Assembly: GCF_024741815.1 (NCBI RefSeq)
Contig: NZ_CP102951.1
Location: 372,001-436,000, forward strand
Direction: 5' to 3'
DNA: 64,000 nt
Source of the DNA: Pseudomonas sp. LS1212
GTDB lineage: Bacteria > Pseudomonadota > Gammaproteobacteria > Pseudomonadales > Pseudomonadaceae
Position numbers and translations under genes: made by a program. Below, piece by piece: positions 1 through 8,067 of this stretch. The notes beneath the pieces are model-generated. The model saw only the letters and a program-made list of their open reading frames with translations. It ran no database searches and was not told the origin of the DNA. Within the stretch, counting starts at the first letter, position 1, and every line of letters begins with the position of its first letter.

Positions 1-282
1 GCGATCCAGTTCATCGAGCACGGCCTGCGGGTGCTGACCGAGGGCGGCGAGCATGACCAGGCTATGGAACCACAGGTCGGCGGTTTCATAGATGACATCG
101 CTGCAGTCGCCGCTGACGGCGGCATCCTTGGCGGCGATGATGGTCTCGACCGACTCTTCGCCGACCTTCTCCAGAATCTTGTTCAGGCCCTTGTGGTACA
201 GGCTGGCGACGTACGAGCTGTCGGCAGCGGCGCCTTTGCGCGATTCCAGCACTTCGGCCAGGCGGCTCAGGGTGTCAGTCAT
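1..282 (-). CDS. hisE: Phosphoribosyl-ATP pyrophosphatase HisE (3' end cut by window edge)
   Basis: HisE hydrolyses phosphoribosyl-ATP to phosphoribosyl-AMP, the second step of histidine synthesis, in the cytoplasm. About 94 residues are visible of a family length near 110; the C-terminus lies outside the window. The protein starts MTDTLSRLAEVLESRK and carries the all-alpha MazG-like core with the acidic metal-binding stretch KVGEESVETIIAAKD followed by YETADLWFH. The ATG at 282 lies one base after the stop of hisI (TGA-A-ATG), so the two are translationally coupled. Family and context agree. Confidence 0.93.
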   Translation of the reverse strand, partial: MTDTLSRLAEVLESRKGAAADSSYVASLYHKGLNKILEKVGEESVETIIAAKDAAVSGDCSDVIYETADLWFHSLVMLAALGQHPQAVLDELDR

Positions 283-283
283 T

Positions 284-676
284 TCAATGTCCTGCCTGAT
301 AAATTGCGTGCGGATCCTTGAGCACCGGGTCGACGGTTTTCCATTCGCCGTTCTCATGGACGCGATAGAAGCAGCTCTCGCGGCCAGTATGGCAAGCGAT
401 ATGGCCGATCTGTTCGACCATCAGAATGATCACGTCGGCGTCGCAGTCCAGGCGCATCTCATGCAGTTTCTGTACATGGCCGGACTCCTCGCCCTTGCGC
501 CATAGCTTGCCACGCGAGCGCGACCAGTAGATGGCGCGGTTCTCGGCGGCGGTCAGGCTCAGCGCTTCGCGGTTCATCCAGGCCATCATCAATACGCGCC
601 CGGTCTTGTGGTCCTGGGCGATGGCCGGGACAAGGCCGTCGCTGTTCCAGTTGATCTCGTCCAGCCAGTCTCTCAT
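284..676 (-). CDS. hisI: Phosphoribosyl-AMP cyclohydrolase HisI
   Basis: HisI opens the purine ring of phosphoribosyl-AMP, the third step of histidine synthesis. The 130-residue protein begins MRDWLDEINWNSDGLVPAIAQD and has the motifs GRVLMMAWMNREAL, YWSRSRGKLWRKGEESGH and RLDCDADVIILMVEQIG. The last, with the later CHTGRESCFYR, supplies the conserved cysteines that bind zinc. A longer reading from 721 is possible, but the extra 15 residues do not look like the family, so I placed the start at 676. It sits directly upstream of hisE, and the pair covers the two activities that are fused in enteric bacteria. Confidence 0.95.
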   Translation of the reverse strand: MRDWLDEINWNSDGLVPAIAQDHKTGRVLMMAWMNREALSLTAAENRAIYWSRSRGKLWRKGEESGHVQKLHEMRLDCDADVIILMVEQIGHIACHTGRESCFYRVHENGEWKTVDPVLKDPHAIYQAGH

Positions 677-748
677 CTTTGACTCCGAAACCGAGTTCGA
701 TCCTGTGCCGAACTCCTTCACTAGTGTGCCAGTCGCCAGGGCAACTGG

Positions 749-2356
749 CTATCGACGCACGACCAGATACAAACCGGCGACCAGCATGAGCCATGCCGGC
801 CAGGCTGCCAGGGCGGTGATTGCACCCGTGCCTGCCGCCAGGGTTGCCCCACCGGCCAGCAGCGCACCGCCCAGCAAGCGCAGGGCCCAGCTGTCCTTGG
901 CCCCGGCCCGGGGCGGGGGTGGGGCGGCCATGTGCGGTTGCGACATGCGTTCGAGCAGGTCGCGGGTCATGTTGGCCAGGTGCGGCAGTTGTTCGACCTG
1001 GCTCTGCAGGTTGCCCAGCAGCGCCTTGGGGCTGACGCGATCACGCATCCAGCGCTCCAGGAAGGGCTGGGCGGTGCTCCACAGGTCCAGGTCGGGATAC
1101 AGCTGACGGCCCAGGCCTTCGATGTTGAGCAGGGTTTTCTGCAGCAGCACCAGTTGCGGCTGGACTTCCATGTTGAAGCGCCGGGCGGTCTGGAACAGGC
1201 GCAACAGAACCTGGCCGAAGGAGATGTCCTTCAGCGGCTTCTCGAAAATAGGCTCGCAGACGGTACGGATCGCCGCTTCGAACTCATTGAGCTTGGTTTC
1301 GGCCGGGACCCAGCCCGAATCGATGTGCAGCTGGGCCACGCGGCGGTAGTCGCGCTTGAAGAAGGCGAACAGGTTGCGTGCCAGATAGTCCTGGTCTTCG
1401 GCTGTCAGGCTGCCGACGATGCCGCAGTCGATAGCGATGTACTTCGGGCTCCACGGCTGCACGGTGCTGACGAAAATGTTGCCCGGGTGCATGTCGGCAT
1501 GGAAGAAGCTGTCACGGAATACCTGGGTAAAGAAAATCTCCACGCCACGCTCTGCCAGCATCTTCATGTCGGTGCGCTGGTCGGCCAGGGTCGCAAGGTC
1601 GGTGACCTGGATGCCGTAGATGCGCTCCATGACCAATACTTTTGGCCGACACCAGTCCCAGTACACCTGGGGCACATAGAGCAGTGGCGAGCCGTCGAAG
1701 TTACGCTTGAGCTGGCTGGCGTTGGCCGCTTCGCGCAACAGATCGAGCTCGTCGTAGATGGTCTTTTCGTAGTCGCTGACCACCTCCACAGGGTGCAGCA
1801 GGCGTGCATCGGCCGACAGCGCTTCGGCTACCTTGGCAATGATGAACAGCCAGGCCAGGTCCTGGGCGATGACAGGCTTGAGGCCCGGACGCACGACCTT
1901 GACCACGACTTCTTCGCCGCTCTTGAGTTGCGCGGCATGCACTTGTGCCACCGACGCCGAAGCCAGCGGCTCTACGTCGAAGCGGCTGAACACGGCGCTG
2001 ATTTTCGCACCCAGTTGCTGCTCGATGAGGGTGATTGCCAACTGCGGGTCAAAGGGCGGAACCCGGTCCTGCAGCAGCATCAGCTCGTCGGCGATGTCCT
2101 CGGGCAGCAAGTCGCGGCGGGTCGAGAGCAACTGGCCGAACTTGATGAAGATCGGCCCCAGGTCCTGTAGCGCCAGGCGCAGACGTGCGCTGCGGCTCAG
2201 CTCCAGCGGCTTGCGCGGCAGCCAACGCCAGGGCATGGCAAAGCGCATCGCCATCAGCCACCAGGGCAGCGGCAGATCGAACAGCAGGTCATCGAGGCGG
2301 TAGCGGATCACGACGCGCTGGATGCGCAACAAACGGCGGACGGCAAGCAGCTTCAT
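749..2356 (-). CDS. ubiB: UbiB, atypical kinase/ATPase for ubiquinone synthesis
   Basis: UbiB is a membrane-associated protein of the ABC1/ADCK family needed for aerobic ubiquinone synthesis. The 535-residue protein shows the family signature KFGQLLSTRRDLLP (about residues 72-85), an alanine-rich loop ASASVAQVH in place of a normal P-loop, the lysine in VVVKVVRPG, and the catalytic region HADMHPGN followed by IDCGIVG. The C-terminus has two hydrophobic segments (LLGGALLAGGATLAAG and AWPAWLMLVAGLYLVV) that should anchor it in the inner membrane. The start overlaps the ubiJ stop by four bases (ATGA), which indicates one operon ubiE-ubiJ-ubiB. Confidence 0.96.
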   Translation of the reverse strand: MKLLAVRRLLRIQRVVIRYRLDDLLFDLPLPWWLMAMRFAMPWRWLPRKPLELSRSARLRLALQDLGPIFIKFGQLLSTRRDLLPEDIADELMLLQDRVPPFDPQLAITLIEQQLGAKISAVFSRFDVEPLASASVAQVHAAQLKSGEEVVVKVVRPGLKPVIAQDLAWLFIIAKVAEALSADARLLHPVEVVSDYEKTIYDELDLLREAANASQLKRNFDGSPLLYVPQVYWDWCRPKVLVMERIYGIQVTDLATLADQRTDMKMLAERGVEIFFTQVFRDSFFHADMHPGNIFVSTVQPWSPKYIAIDCGIVGSLTAEDQDYLARNLFAFFKRDYRRVAQLHIDSGWVPAETKLNEFEAAIRTVCEPIFEKPLKDISFGQVLLRLFQTARRFNMEVQPQLVLLQKTLLNIEGLGRQLYPDLDLWSTAQPFLERWMRDRVSPKALLGNLQSQVEQLPHLANMTRDLLERMSQPHMAAPPPPRAGAKDSWALRLLGGALLAGGATLAAGTGAITALAAWPAWLMLVAGLYLVVRR

Positions 2357-2976
2357 GCGTTATCGCTGGAGTTGAGGGATCGGGCGAGACGCTCAATGCG
2401 CGCCTCAAGGCGTTCTATATCGATTTTGAGCTCGTCGAGCTCGCTGAAGCGGGCTTCGGCTTCGTGTATGCCAACCAGTGTCCGCGCCTCTTCGCTGAGG
2501 TACTCGGACAGGTTCTGGTTGAAACTGGTCAGGCCCTGGCGCGTCCAGTTGGCGCGACTGCGCAGTTGCCCGGCAATCAGTTGCGTGGCGACCGGGCCGA
2601 GCCAGCGCGAAAGCTCGAATTCCCAGTCCAGTTCGAGGTCTTGCAGCACCCCGACCAGATCCAGCAGTACGCCACTGTCGCCTTCGAGCTCGACCTGCGG
2701 GCTGTGCAGCACGGCGGTCTTGTCCTGGCTCAGGGCCAGTTGCAGCAGGCTGGAAGCCGGCGCGCGCAGGGTACAGTCGGCTTCGTTCGCCCAATGGCTG
2801 GCCAGCATCAGACCTTCATCGCTGGGCAGGATGAACAGCTGCAGCGCCGGGTTGCGGCAGTCGACGGCGATCACCTTGCCGTCCAGCGCAGCCAGGCGCG
2901 GCAAGGCGGTGCTGTCCAGGCGCAGAACACGGTTCAGCCCGTGTTCGACACCGGCAAGAATACCGCTGAGCAACAT
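2353..2976 (-). CDS. ubiJ: UbiJ, SCP2-domain ubiquinone accessory factor
   Basis: UbiJ is a lipid-binding accessory protein of the Ubi complex, thought to present hydrophobic intermediates to the hydroxylases and methylases. This 207-residue protein starts MLLSGILAGVEHGLNRVLRLD, has an SCP2-type sterol-carrier fold in the first half, and ends in a charged coiled coil (DELKIDIERLEARIERLARSL), as in the family. Its start codon overlaps the ubiE stop by one base (TGATG), and its stop overlaps the ubiB start. Identity rests on this pattern and on its place between ubiE and ubiB. Confidence 0.92.
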   Translation of the reverse strand: MLLSGILAGVEHGLNRVLRLDSTALPRLAALDGKVIAVDCRNPALQLFILPSDEGLMLASHWANEADCTLRAPASSLLQLALSQDKTAVLHSPQVELEGDSGVLLDLVGVLQDLELDWEFELSRWLGPVATQLIAGQLRSRANWTRQGLTSFNQNLSEYLSEEARTLVGIHEAEARFSELDELKIDIERLEARIERLARSLNSSDNA

Positions 2977-3746
2977 CAGGGCTTGATGCCCCGGTGCAGG
3001 GCGACGATGCCGCTGGTCATGTTGTGGTAGGTCACGCGGTCGAAGCCGGCGTCCACCATCATGGCCTTCAGGGTTTCCTGATCGGGGTGCATGCGAATCG
3101 ATTCGGCCAGGTAACGGTAGCTTTCCGAGTCGTTGGTGATCAGCTTGCCCATCAACGGCATGAAGGCGAACGAATACGCGTCGTAGGCCTTGGACATCAG
3201 CGCGTTGGTCGGTTTGGAGAACTCCAGCACCAGCAGGCGGCCACCGGGCTTGAGTACCCGCAGCATCGAGCGCAGGGCGTCGTCCTTGTGGGTGACGTTA
3301 CGCAGGCCGAAAGCGATGGTCACGCAGTCGAAGTGGTTGTCCGGGAACGGCAGCTTTTCAGCGTCGGCCTGGACGAACTCGACGTTGCCGGCCACGCCCA
3401 GGTCGAGCAGTCGGTCGCGACCGACCTTGAGCATCGAGGCGTTGATGTCGGCCAGCACGACCTGGCCGGTCGGGCCGACCAGGTGCGAGAACTTGCGGGT
3501 CAGATCGCCCGTGCCGCCGGCGATGTCGAGCACTCGGTTGCCGGTGCGTACGCCGGATAATTCGATGGCAAAACGTTTCCAGAGACGATGCATGCCGCCG
3601 GAAAGGACGTCGTTCATCAGGTCGTACTTGGCCGCTACCGAGTGGAATACCTCAGCGACCTTTTCAGCCTTCTGACTTTCCGGCACATTTTTGTAGCCGA
3701 AGTGAGTGGTGGGTTCGGCATTGCTGCCTTTGCGCTGATCATTCAT
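2976..3746 (-). CDS. ubiE: Ubiquinone/menaquinone C-methyltransferase UbiE
   Basis: UbiE transfers a methyl group from S-adenosylmethionine to the quinone ring (demethylmenaquinol and the 2-polyprenyl-6-methoxy-benzoquinol intermediate). The protein is 256 residues from the ATG at 3746 (MNDQRKGSNAEPTTHFGYKN), the usual length; 40 extra in-frame codons upstream lack family similarity. SAM-binding motif I is VLDIAGGTGDLT, and the family signatures FGLRNVTHKDDALRSMLRVLKPGG and MHPDQETLKAMM are present. A minus-strand -10-like TAGAAT lies at 3776-3781, but I found no convincing -35. It is the first gene of ubiE-ubiJ-ubiB. Confidence 0.96.
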   Translation of the reverse strand: MNDQRKGSNAEPTTHFGYKNVPESQKAEKVAEVFHSVAAKYDLMNDVLSGGMHRLWKRFAIELSGVRTGNRVLDIAGGTGDLTRKFSHLVGPTGQVVLADINASMLKVGRDRLLDLGVAGNVEFVQADAEKLPFPDNHFDCVTIAFGLRNVTHKDDALRSMLRVLKPGGRLLVLEFSKPTNALMSKAYDAYSFAFMPLMGKLITNDSESYRYLAESIRMHPDQETLKAMMVDAGFDRVTYHNMTSGIVALHRGIKP

Positions 3747-3884
3747 ATCGCTGTCACCGGAAAAAATTACCGGCCATTCTAATCCCCCGTGGCTGCCTTT
3801 GTCTTGGCAAGGGTTGTCGCAGATGGAATGAGGGGTTATCCGGGATACTATAAGGCGCATGAACATTCAGCCGGGAGTCATCGA

Positions 3885-4160
3885 ATGACCCAGATCAGCG
3901 TCGAACGCAAACACAGTCTTGGCCGTGAAGCCGCCAGGCAAAAGACCGGGGTGCTGGTGGAAAAACTCGCCAAAGAATACGGGCTGCAGGCCACTTGGGT
4001 CGGCGATACCGTGGAGGTCAAGCGCAGTGGCGCCAATGGCACCGTGAAGATCGGCGACGACACAATTCGCATCGATTTGAAGCTGGGCATGATGCTGTCG
4101 ATCATGGGCGGCAGCATCAAGTCGGAGATCGAGCGGGCGCTGGATAAAGAGCTTGCGTAG
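3885..4160 (+). CDS. Polyhydroxyalkanoic acid system family protein (PHA_gran_rgn)
   Basis: This is a small 91-residue protein of the family often annotated as polyhydroxyalkanoic acid system protein. It begins MTQISVERKHSLGREAARQK and contains GDTVEVKRSGANGTVKIGDD and a C-terminal LGMMLSIMGGSIKSEIERALD. The start at 3885 has a GGGAG ribosome-binding site about 8 bases upstream (3873-3877); an upstream in-frame ATG at 3789 would add 32 unconvincing residues. It lies beside the PHA granule genes, which supports a role in granule biology, though the biochemical function is not established. No frame disruption is visible. Confidence 0.85.
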   Translation: MTQISVERKHSLGREAARQKTGVLVEKLAKEYGLQATWVGDTVEVKRSGANGTVKIGDDTIRIDLKLGMMLSIMGGSIKSEIERALDKELA

Positions 4161-4168
4161 TTGCTGAT

Positions 4169-4230
4169 GGCCTCATCGCTGGCAAGCCTGCAGTGAACCC
4201 TGTAGGAGCTGGCTTGCCAGCGATGAGGCC
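4169..4230. repeat. REP pair (GCTGGCAAGCCAGC-type)
   Basis: Two perfectly complementary 20-base arms, 4169-4188 and 4211-4230, are built on GGCCTCATCGCTGGCAAGCC and its reverse complement. They flank a 22-base loop with TGTAGGAGCT. This matches the Pseudomonas putida-type REP element in a head-to-head arrangement. It fills the gap between the small PHA-system gene and phaI and could end transcription or protect the upstream mRNA. Confidence 0.88.
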
Positions 4231-4348
4231 ATGTCAGGCAACAAAGAATTTCTGCCTTAGGGTGAGGATTCTAATTTTTGTCATTACTTTGTGCTCAAGC
4301 CCCGGATCGGGGGCAGTTCCTCCATCCCTTTAGAGCGTGAGGTGCAGC

Positions 4349-4780
4349 ATGGCCAAAGTTTCCCTGAAGAAAGCAACCGACACCGAGACCGATACCGAGA
4401 CCGAGACCAGCACCCTGGGCGACGTGCGTCACTATGCCCGCAAGATCTGGCTGGCAGGCCTGGGGGCTTACGCCCGTGTCGGCCATGAAGGCGCAGAATA
4501 TGTCAAAGAGCTGATCAAGGTCGGCGAGACTGTCGAGAAGCAGGGCAAGGAACGTATCGACCACGAGCTCGAAGCGGCCAACGAATCGGTCAAGAGCAAT
4601 GTCTCTTCCGTGAAGGGCAAGGTCGAAGTACAACTGGATAAAATCGAGAAGGCTTTTGACACGCGCGTTGCCAGTGCCTTGAATCGCATTGGCATTCCGT
4701 CCAGGCATGACGTTGAGACACTCTCTGCTAAGCTCGATGAGTTGACGGCATTGCTCGAACGTGTCGAGAGCAAACAATAA
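4349..4780 (+). CDS. phaI: PHA granule-associated protein PhaI
   Basis: PhaI is a phasin-like protein that coats medium-chain PHA granules. The 143-residue product starts MAKVSLKKATDTETDTETET and contains the phasin segment ARKIWLAGLGAYARVGHEGAEYVKELI, followed by an amphipathic, heptad-rich helix ending in DELTALLERVESKQ. This part is parallel to the N-terminal half of PhaF downstream. GAGGTG lies just before the start. phaI and phaF are 10 bases apart and co-transcribed, convergent to the synthase operon, the standard layout in fluorescent pseudomonads. Confidence 0.94.
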   Translation: MAKVSLKKATDTETDTETETSTLGDVRHYARKIWLAGLGAYARVGHEGAEYVKELIKVGETVEKQGKERIDHELEAANESVKSNVSSVKGKVEVQLDKIEKAFDTRVASALNRIGIPSRHDVETLSAKLDELTALLERVESKQ

Positions 4781-4790
4781 GGAGAGCAGG

Positions 4791-5549
4791 ATGGCTGGCA
4801 AGAAGAAAGTTGAAAAAGAGAGCAGCTCCTGGGTCGGCGAAGTAGAAAAGTACTCCCGTCAGATCTGGTTGGCTGGTTTGGGCGCTTACTCGAAGATCAG
4901 CAATGACGGCAGTAAGCTTTTCGAAACCCTGGTCAAAGACGGCGAAAAAGCCGAGAAAGCCGAGAAAGCCGCCAAGACCAACGTCGACGAACAAGTCGAT
5001 GCAGTGAAGTCCACCGCCAAGTCGGCCAAGTCGCGCGTCGGTGATGTGAAAGAGCGCGTCATGGGCAAATGGGACGAGCTCGAAGAGGCTTTCGACAAGC
5101 GCCTCAACAGCGCCATTTCGCGCCTGGGCGTACCTAGCCGCAATGAAGTGAAGGCGCTGCATCAGCAGGTCGATACCCTGACCAAGCAGATCGAGAAACT
5201 GACCGGTGCATCGGTCACGTCGGTCTCCAGGAAAGCACCTGCGGCCAAAGCTGCAGCCAAGCCACTGGCCAAGGCAGCCGCCAAGCCTGCGGCAAAACCA
5301 ACTGCTAAAACGGCGGCAGCCAAACCGGCAGCGGCCAAACCTGCTGCCAAGCCTGCAGCGGCAAAGAAACCTGCCGTGAAGAAGCCCGCAGCGGCCAAGC
5401 CTGTTGCACCGGCAAAATCGGCATCGGCACCTGTAGCATCGGCAGCACCTGCCCTTACTGCGGTTCCTACGCCAACCCCGGCGCCAACCTCGGCGGCAAC
5501 TCCGGCACCGGTGGCAGCCCCTGCGCCGACGCCAATCAGCCAGTCCTGA
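4791..5549 (+). CDS. phaF: PHA granule protein PhaF: phasin plus histone-H1-like tail
   Basis: PhaF binds PHA granules through its N-terminal phasin half and DNA through a basic AlaLysPro-rich C-terminal half; in P. putida it helps partition granules between daughter cells. The protein has 252 residues from the ATG at 4791, with a clear AAGGAG site upstream. Residues 1-140 are phasin-like (SRQIWLAGLGAYSKISNDG, then a coiled coil). From about residue 145 there are repeated KPAAK / AAKP units, then a Pro/Ala/Thr-rich end PTPTPAPTS. Repeat number in this tail varies between strains. It is followed directly by a strong terminator. Confidence 0.95.
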   Translation: MAGKKKVEKESSSWVGEVEKYSRQIWLAGLGAYSKISNDGSKLFETLVKDGEKAEKAEKAAKTNVDEQVDAVKSTAKSAKSRVGDVKERVMGKWDELEEAFDKRLNSAISRLGVPSRNEVKALHQQVDTLTKQIEKLTGASVTSVSRKAPAAKAAAKPLAKAAAKPAAKPTAKTAAAKPAAAKPAAKPAAAKKPAVKKPAAAKPVAPAKSASAPVASAAPALTAVPTPTPAPTSAATPAPVAAPAPTPISQS

Positions 5550-5569
5550 GTCAATCGGGATTGAGCAAG

Positions 5570-5598
5570 CGCCCGGCCCGAAAAGGCCGGGCGTTTTT
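5570..5598 (+). terminator. Intrinsic terminator of phaI-phaF
   Basis: A 9-bp stem CGCCCGGCC / GGCCGGGCG (5570-5578 and 5585-5593) with a six-base loop is followed by TTTTT. It ends the phaIF message before it runs into the convergent phaD gene. Confidence 0.92.
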
Positions 5599-5611
5599 AT
5601 TTGCGCAGGCT

Positions 5612-6226
5612 TCAGCCTTCCAGATAGCGCAAGGCCAGTTTCTCGGCGGCCTGCCGTGAATCTGGCTGCAAGTGCGGGGCGACCAGCATCATGATCTGGT
5701 ACACGACCACGCCAACCTCACCACTTTTGGCCAGTATTCGCTGGTAGTCGAGCGAGAACAGCAGGGTCATGGTGATCTGTTCCACCAGTTGCCCCAGGGC
5801 CTGGGTTTCGCTGACGATCTCACCTTGCGCCTTGAGGTTGGCAAGCAGCGCGGCCAGGGTTCGTTTGAGTGCATTTAGCAGGTTGCGGATGCCCCGGGCC
5901 AGTTTCGGCAGGCGTCCAGACAGGTTGGACAAATCCTGAAACAGAAAGCGGTAATGCGCCATCCGTTCGACGATCAGGTGCAGGAACAGCCAGTAGTCTT
6001 CGGCCTCCAGGCGCACATCGGACGGTGGGTCGAGCAGCGGGGTCAGTTCGTCTTCGAAACGCTCGAACAAGCCCAGGATCAATGGCTCCTTGCCATGGAA
6101 GTGGTAGTAGAGGTTGCCCGGGCTGATGCCCATTTCGTTGGCAATCTCCATGGTCGAGACATTCGGTTCGCCCTGCTCGTTGAACAGGTGCAGGGCACAT
6201 TCGAGTATTCGGTCGCGGGTTTTCAT
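5612..6226 (-). CDS. phaD: TetR-family regulator PhaD
   Basis: PhaD is a TetR-like regulator that in P. putida activates the phaC1 and phaI promoters in response to a fatty-acid-derived CoA ligand. The 204-residue protein has an N-terminal helix-turn-helix (ALHLFNEQGEPNVSTMEIANEMGISPGNLYYHFHGKE, about residues 12-48) and an all-helical ligand domain. It is the last gene of phaC1-Z-C2-D, separated from phaC2 by 79 bases, and converges with phaF. Length and motifs are normal. Confidence 0.94.
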   Translation of the reverse strand: MKTRDRILECALHLFNEQGEPNVSTMEIANEMGISPGNLYYHFHGKEPLILGLFERFEDELTPLLDPPSDVRLEAEDYWLFLHLIVERMAHYRFLFQDLSNLSGRLPKLARGIRNLLNALKRTLAALLANLKAQGEIVSETQALGQLVEQITMTLLFSLDYQRILAKSGEVGVVVYQIMMLVAPHLQPDSRQAAEKLALRYLEG

Positions 6227-6305
6227 CCAGTCTTCTTGGTTGGCCAGCCGGCCTGTCGCTCTTTCAGGGCCATCGCCAGCAATCGCTGGCGCGGCATCGG
6301 TTTGC

Positions 6306-7988
6306 TCAGCGTACGTGCACGTACGTGCCGGGCGCCGCTTCCATGGGCGGGTAGTTCTGGTTGCCCAGGGCCATCAGGGTTTCGCGCTGGGCGCCGGAGC
6401 GTTCCTGAATCCAGCCCAGCCATTGCGGCCACCAACTGCCCTCGACCTGATCGGCGTCGTAATACCAGGCGCGTGGGTCACTGCTCAGTGTCGAGTTCTC
6501 GATGTAGTTGGCCTTGGGGTTGCTCGGCGGGTTGAGAATGCTCTGGATATGGCCGCTGTTGGAGAGCACGAAGCGTCGGTTGCCGCCCAGCAGCAGCGTT
6601 GAGCGATACACAGCGTCCCAAGGCGTGATGTGGTCATTGATGCCGGCCACGTTGAAGCTGTCGACGTTCACCTTCTGCAGGTCGATGGGCGTGCCGCAGA
6701 CTTCCAGGCCGCCGGCACGCGTCAGGGGATTGTGCTTGAAGAAATCCAGCAGGTCACCGTGCAGTGCGGCGGGCAGGCGCGTGTTGTCGTTGTTCCAGTA
6801 GAGAATGTCGAAGGCCGGGGGCTCCTTGCCCAGCAGGTAGTTGTTGACCCAGTAGTTCCAGATCAAATCATTGGGCCGCATCCAGGCAAATACCCTGGCC
6901 ATGTCACGGCCGTCGAGCACACCCTGCTGGTAGGAACGCCGCTTGGCCGATTCGATCGCCTGCTCGTCGGCGAACAGGGACGCAGGGCTCTCGATCTGGC
7001 TGTCCAGCAGGCTGACCAGGTAGGTCGCGCTACTGATACGGCGCAGCTGTCGCTTGGCCTGCAGGTGCCCCTGCAGGGCCGCCATGGTCAAGCCGCCGGC
7101 ACAGGCGCCCATCAGGTGGACTTCGCGGCTGCCGGTAATGGCCCGGCAGACATTCATGGCTTCTTCAAGGGCTTCGACATAGCTGGACATTCCCCATTCC
7201 CGGTGCCGGGCATCGGGGTTGCGCCAACTGACCATGAAGGTTTGCAGGCCGTTTTTCAGTGCGTACTGGACGAAGCTGTTCGACGGGCTCAAGTCGAAGA
7301 TGTAGAACTTGTTGATCTGCGGCGGCACGATCAGCAATGGGCGGGCGTACTGTTTTTCACTCATGGGCTTGTACTGGATCAGCTCCAGCAACTCATTGCG
7401 AAAGACCACCGAGCCCGGGGTGGTCGCCAGCGACTTGCCGATCTCGAAGGCGTGCTTGTTGACCTGGCTGGGCAGCCCATGATTGTGGCGCAGGTCATCG
7501 AGCAGGTGGTTGAGGCCCTTGACCAGGCTCATCCCTCCAGAGTTGTAGAGCTCCTTGATCGCCAGCGGGTTGAGCAGCGAGTTGGTCGGTGACAGCGCAT
7601 CATTGAGCAAGGCGAAGACGAAATGCGCACGGGCCCGGTCATCGGCACTCAGCTGGCTTTCGTCGATCCAGTGCTTGATCTGTTTCTGCCAGCTCAGGTA
7701 GGCCTGCAGGCCGCGGCGGTAGAAGGGGTTGAGGCTCCAGGTCGGGTCGTTGAAACGACTGTCGCGCGCGTTGGGGTGGTGCAGCGTATCGCCGAGTAGA
7801 ACGCGACCCAATTGCCCGCCCAGGGCCAGGGCATGTTTGGCCGTGTGCAGAGGGTGGCGCAGGCTGTGACGTGTCACGCTGCGCAGGGTCGAAATCAGGT
7901 CGCGCCCGCGCAGGCCGGTAATTGCGCTTTGCGCATTGATGAATGCGGCGGGCGTCGGGACCGATCCCTTCGCTGGTTTGTCTTTCAT
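6306..7988 (-). CDS. phaC2: Class II PHA synthase PhaC2
   Basis: PhaC2 polymerises (R)-3-hydroxyacyl-CoA (C6-C14) into medium-chain-length PHA at the granule surface. The 560-residue protein carries the lipase-like box GACAGG with the nucleophile at Cys296, the catalytic Asp in INDHITPWD (near 451) and the His in SNSGHIQS (near 479). The class II signature VPPQINKFYIFDLSP is intact. It parallels PhaC1 along its whole length and ends in the same APGTYVHVR-like tail. It lies downstream of phaZ after a 77-base gap containing a short hairpin. Confidence 0.96.
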   Translation of the reverse strand: MKDKPAKGSVPTPAAFINAQSAITGLRGRDLISTLRSVTRHSLRHPLHTAKHALALGGQLGRVLLGDTLHHPNARDSRFNDPTWSLNPFYRRGLQAYLSWQKQIKHWIDESQLSADDRARAHFVFALLNDALSPTNSLLNPLAIKELYNSGGMSLVKGLNHLLDDLRHNHGLPSQVNKHAFEIGKSLATTPGSVVFRNELLELIQYKPMSEKQYARPLLIVPPQINKFYIFDLSPSNSFVQYALKNGLQTFMVSWRNPDARHREWGMSSYVEALEEAMNVCRAITGSREVHLMGACAGGLTMAALQGHLQAKRQLRRISSATYLVSLLDSQIESPASLFADEQAIESAKRRSYQQGVLDGRDMARVFAWMRPNDLIWNYWVNNYLLGKEPPAFDILYWNNDNTRLPAALHGDLLDFFKHNPLTRAGGLEVCGTPIDLQKVNVDSFNVAGINDHITPWDAVYRSTLLLGGNRRFVLSNSGHIQSILNPPSNPKANYIENSTLSSDPRAWYYDADQVEGSWWPQWLGWIQERSGAQRETLMALGNQNYPPMEAAPGTYVHVR

Positions 7989-8050
7989 GGGGCAACACTC
8001 CGTCGTCAGGCCATCAACAAACTAAATCAATGCAAAAGAGACACCATCTC

Positions 8051-8067
8051 AGGCAATCGAATTGCCT
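8051..8067 (-). other. Perfect hairpin at the phaZ 3' end
   Basis: AGGCAAT / ATTGCCT arms (8051-8057 and 8061-8067) with a three-base loop sit at the phaZ stop codon, read on the minus strand. There is no U-run, so it is not a classical terminator. It may stabilise the phaC1Z message or allow partial attenuation before phaC2. Confidence 0.5.

Noticed and set aside
932..2170. 412-codon open frame opposite ubiB
   Set aside because: Low-complexity Gln/Leu/Asp-rich translation typical of a reverse-complement shadow; ubiB is intact.
4169..4230. REP inverted repeats considered as CRISPR or attachment sites
   Set aside because: Isolated inverted pairs without regular spacers or cas genes, recurring in many intergenic gaps: REP elements.
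5220..5520. Alanine/lysine/proline codon repeats in phaF considered as a microsatellite or assembly error
   Set aside because: This is the normal histone-like tail of PhaF; frame and terminator are intact.
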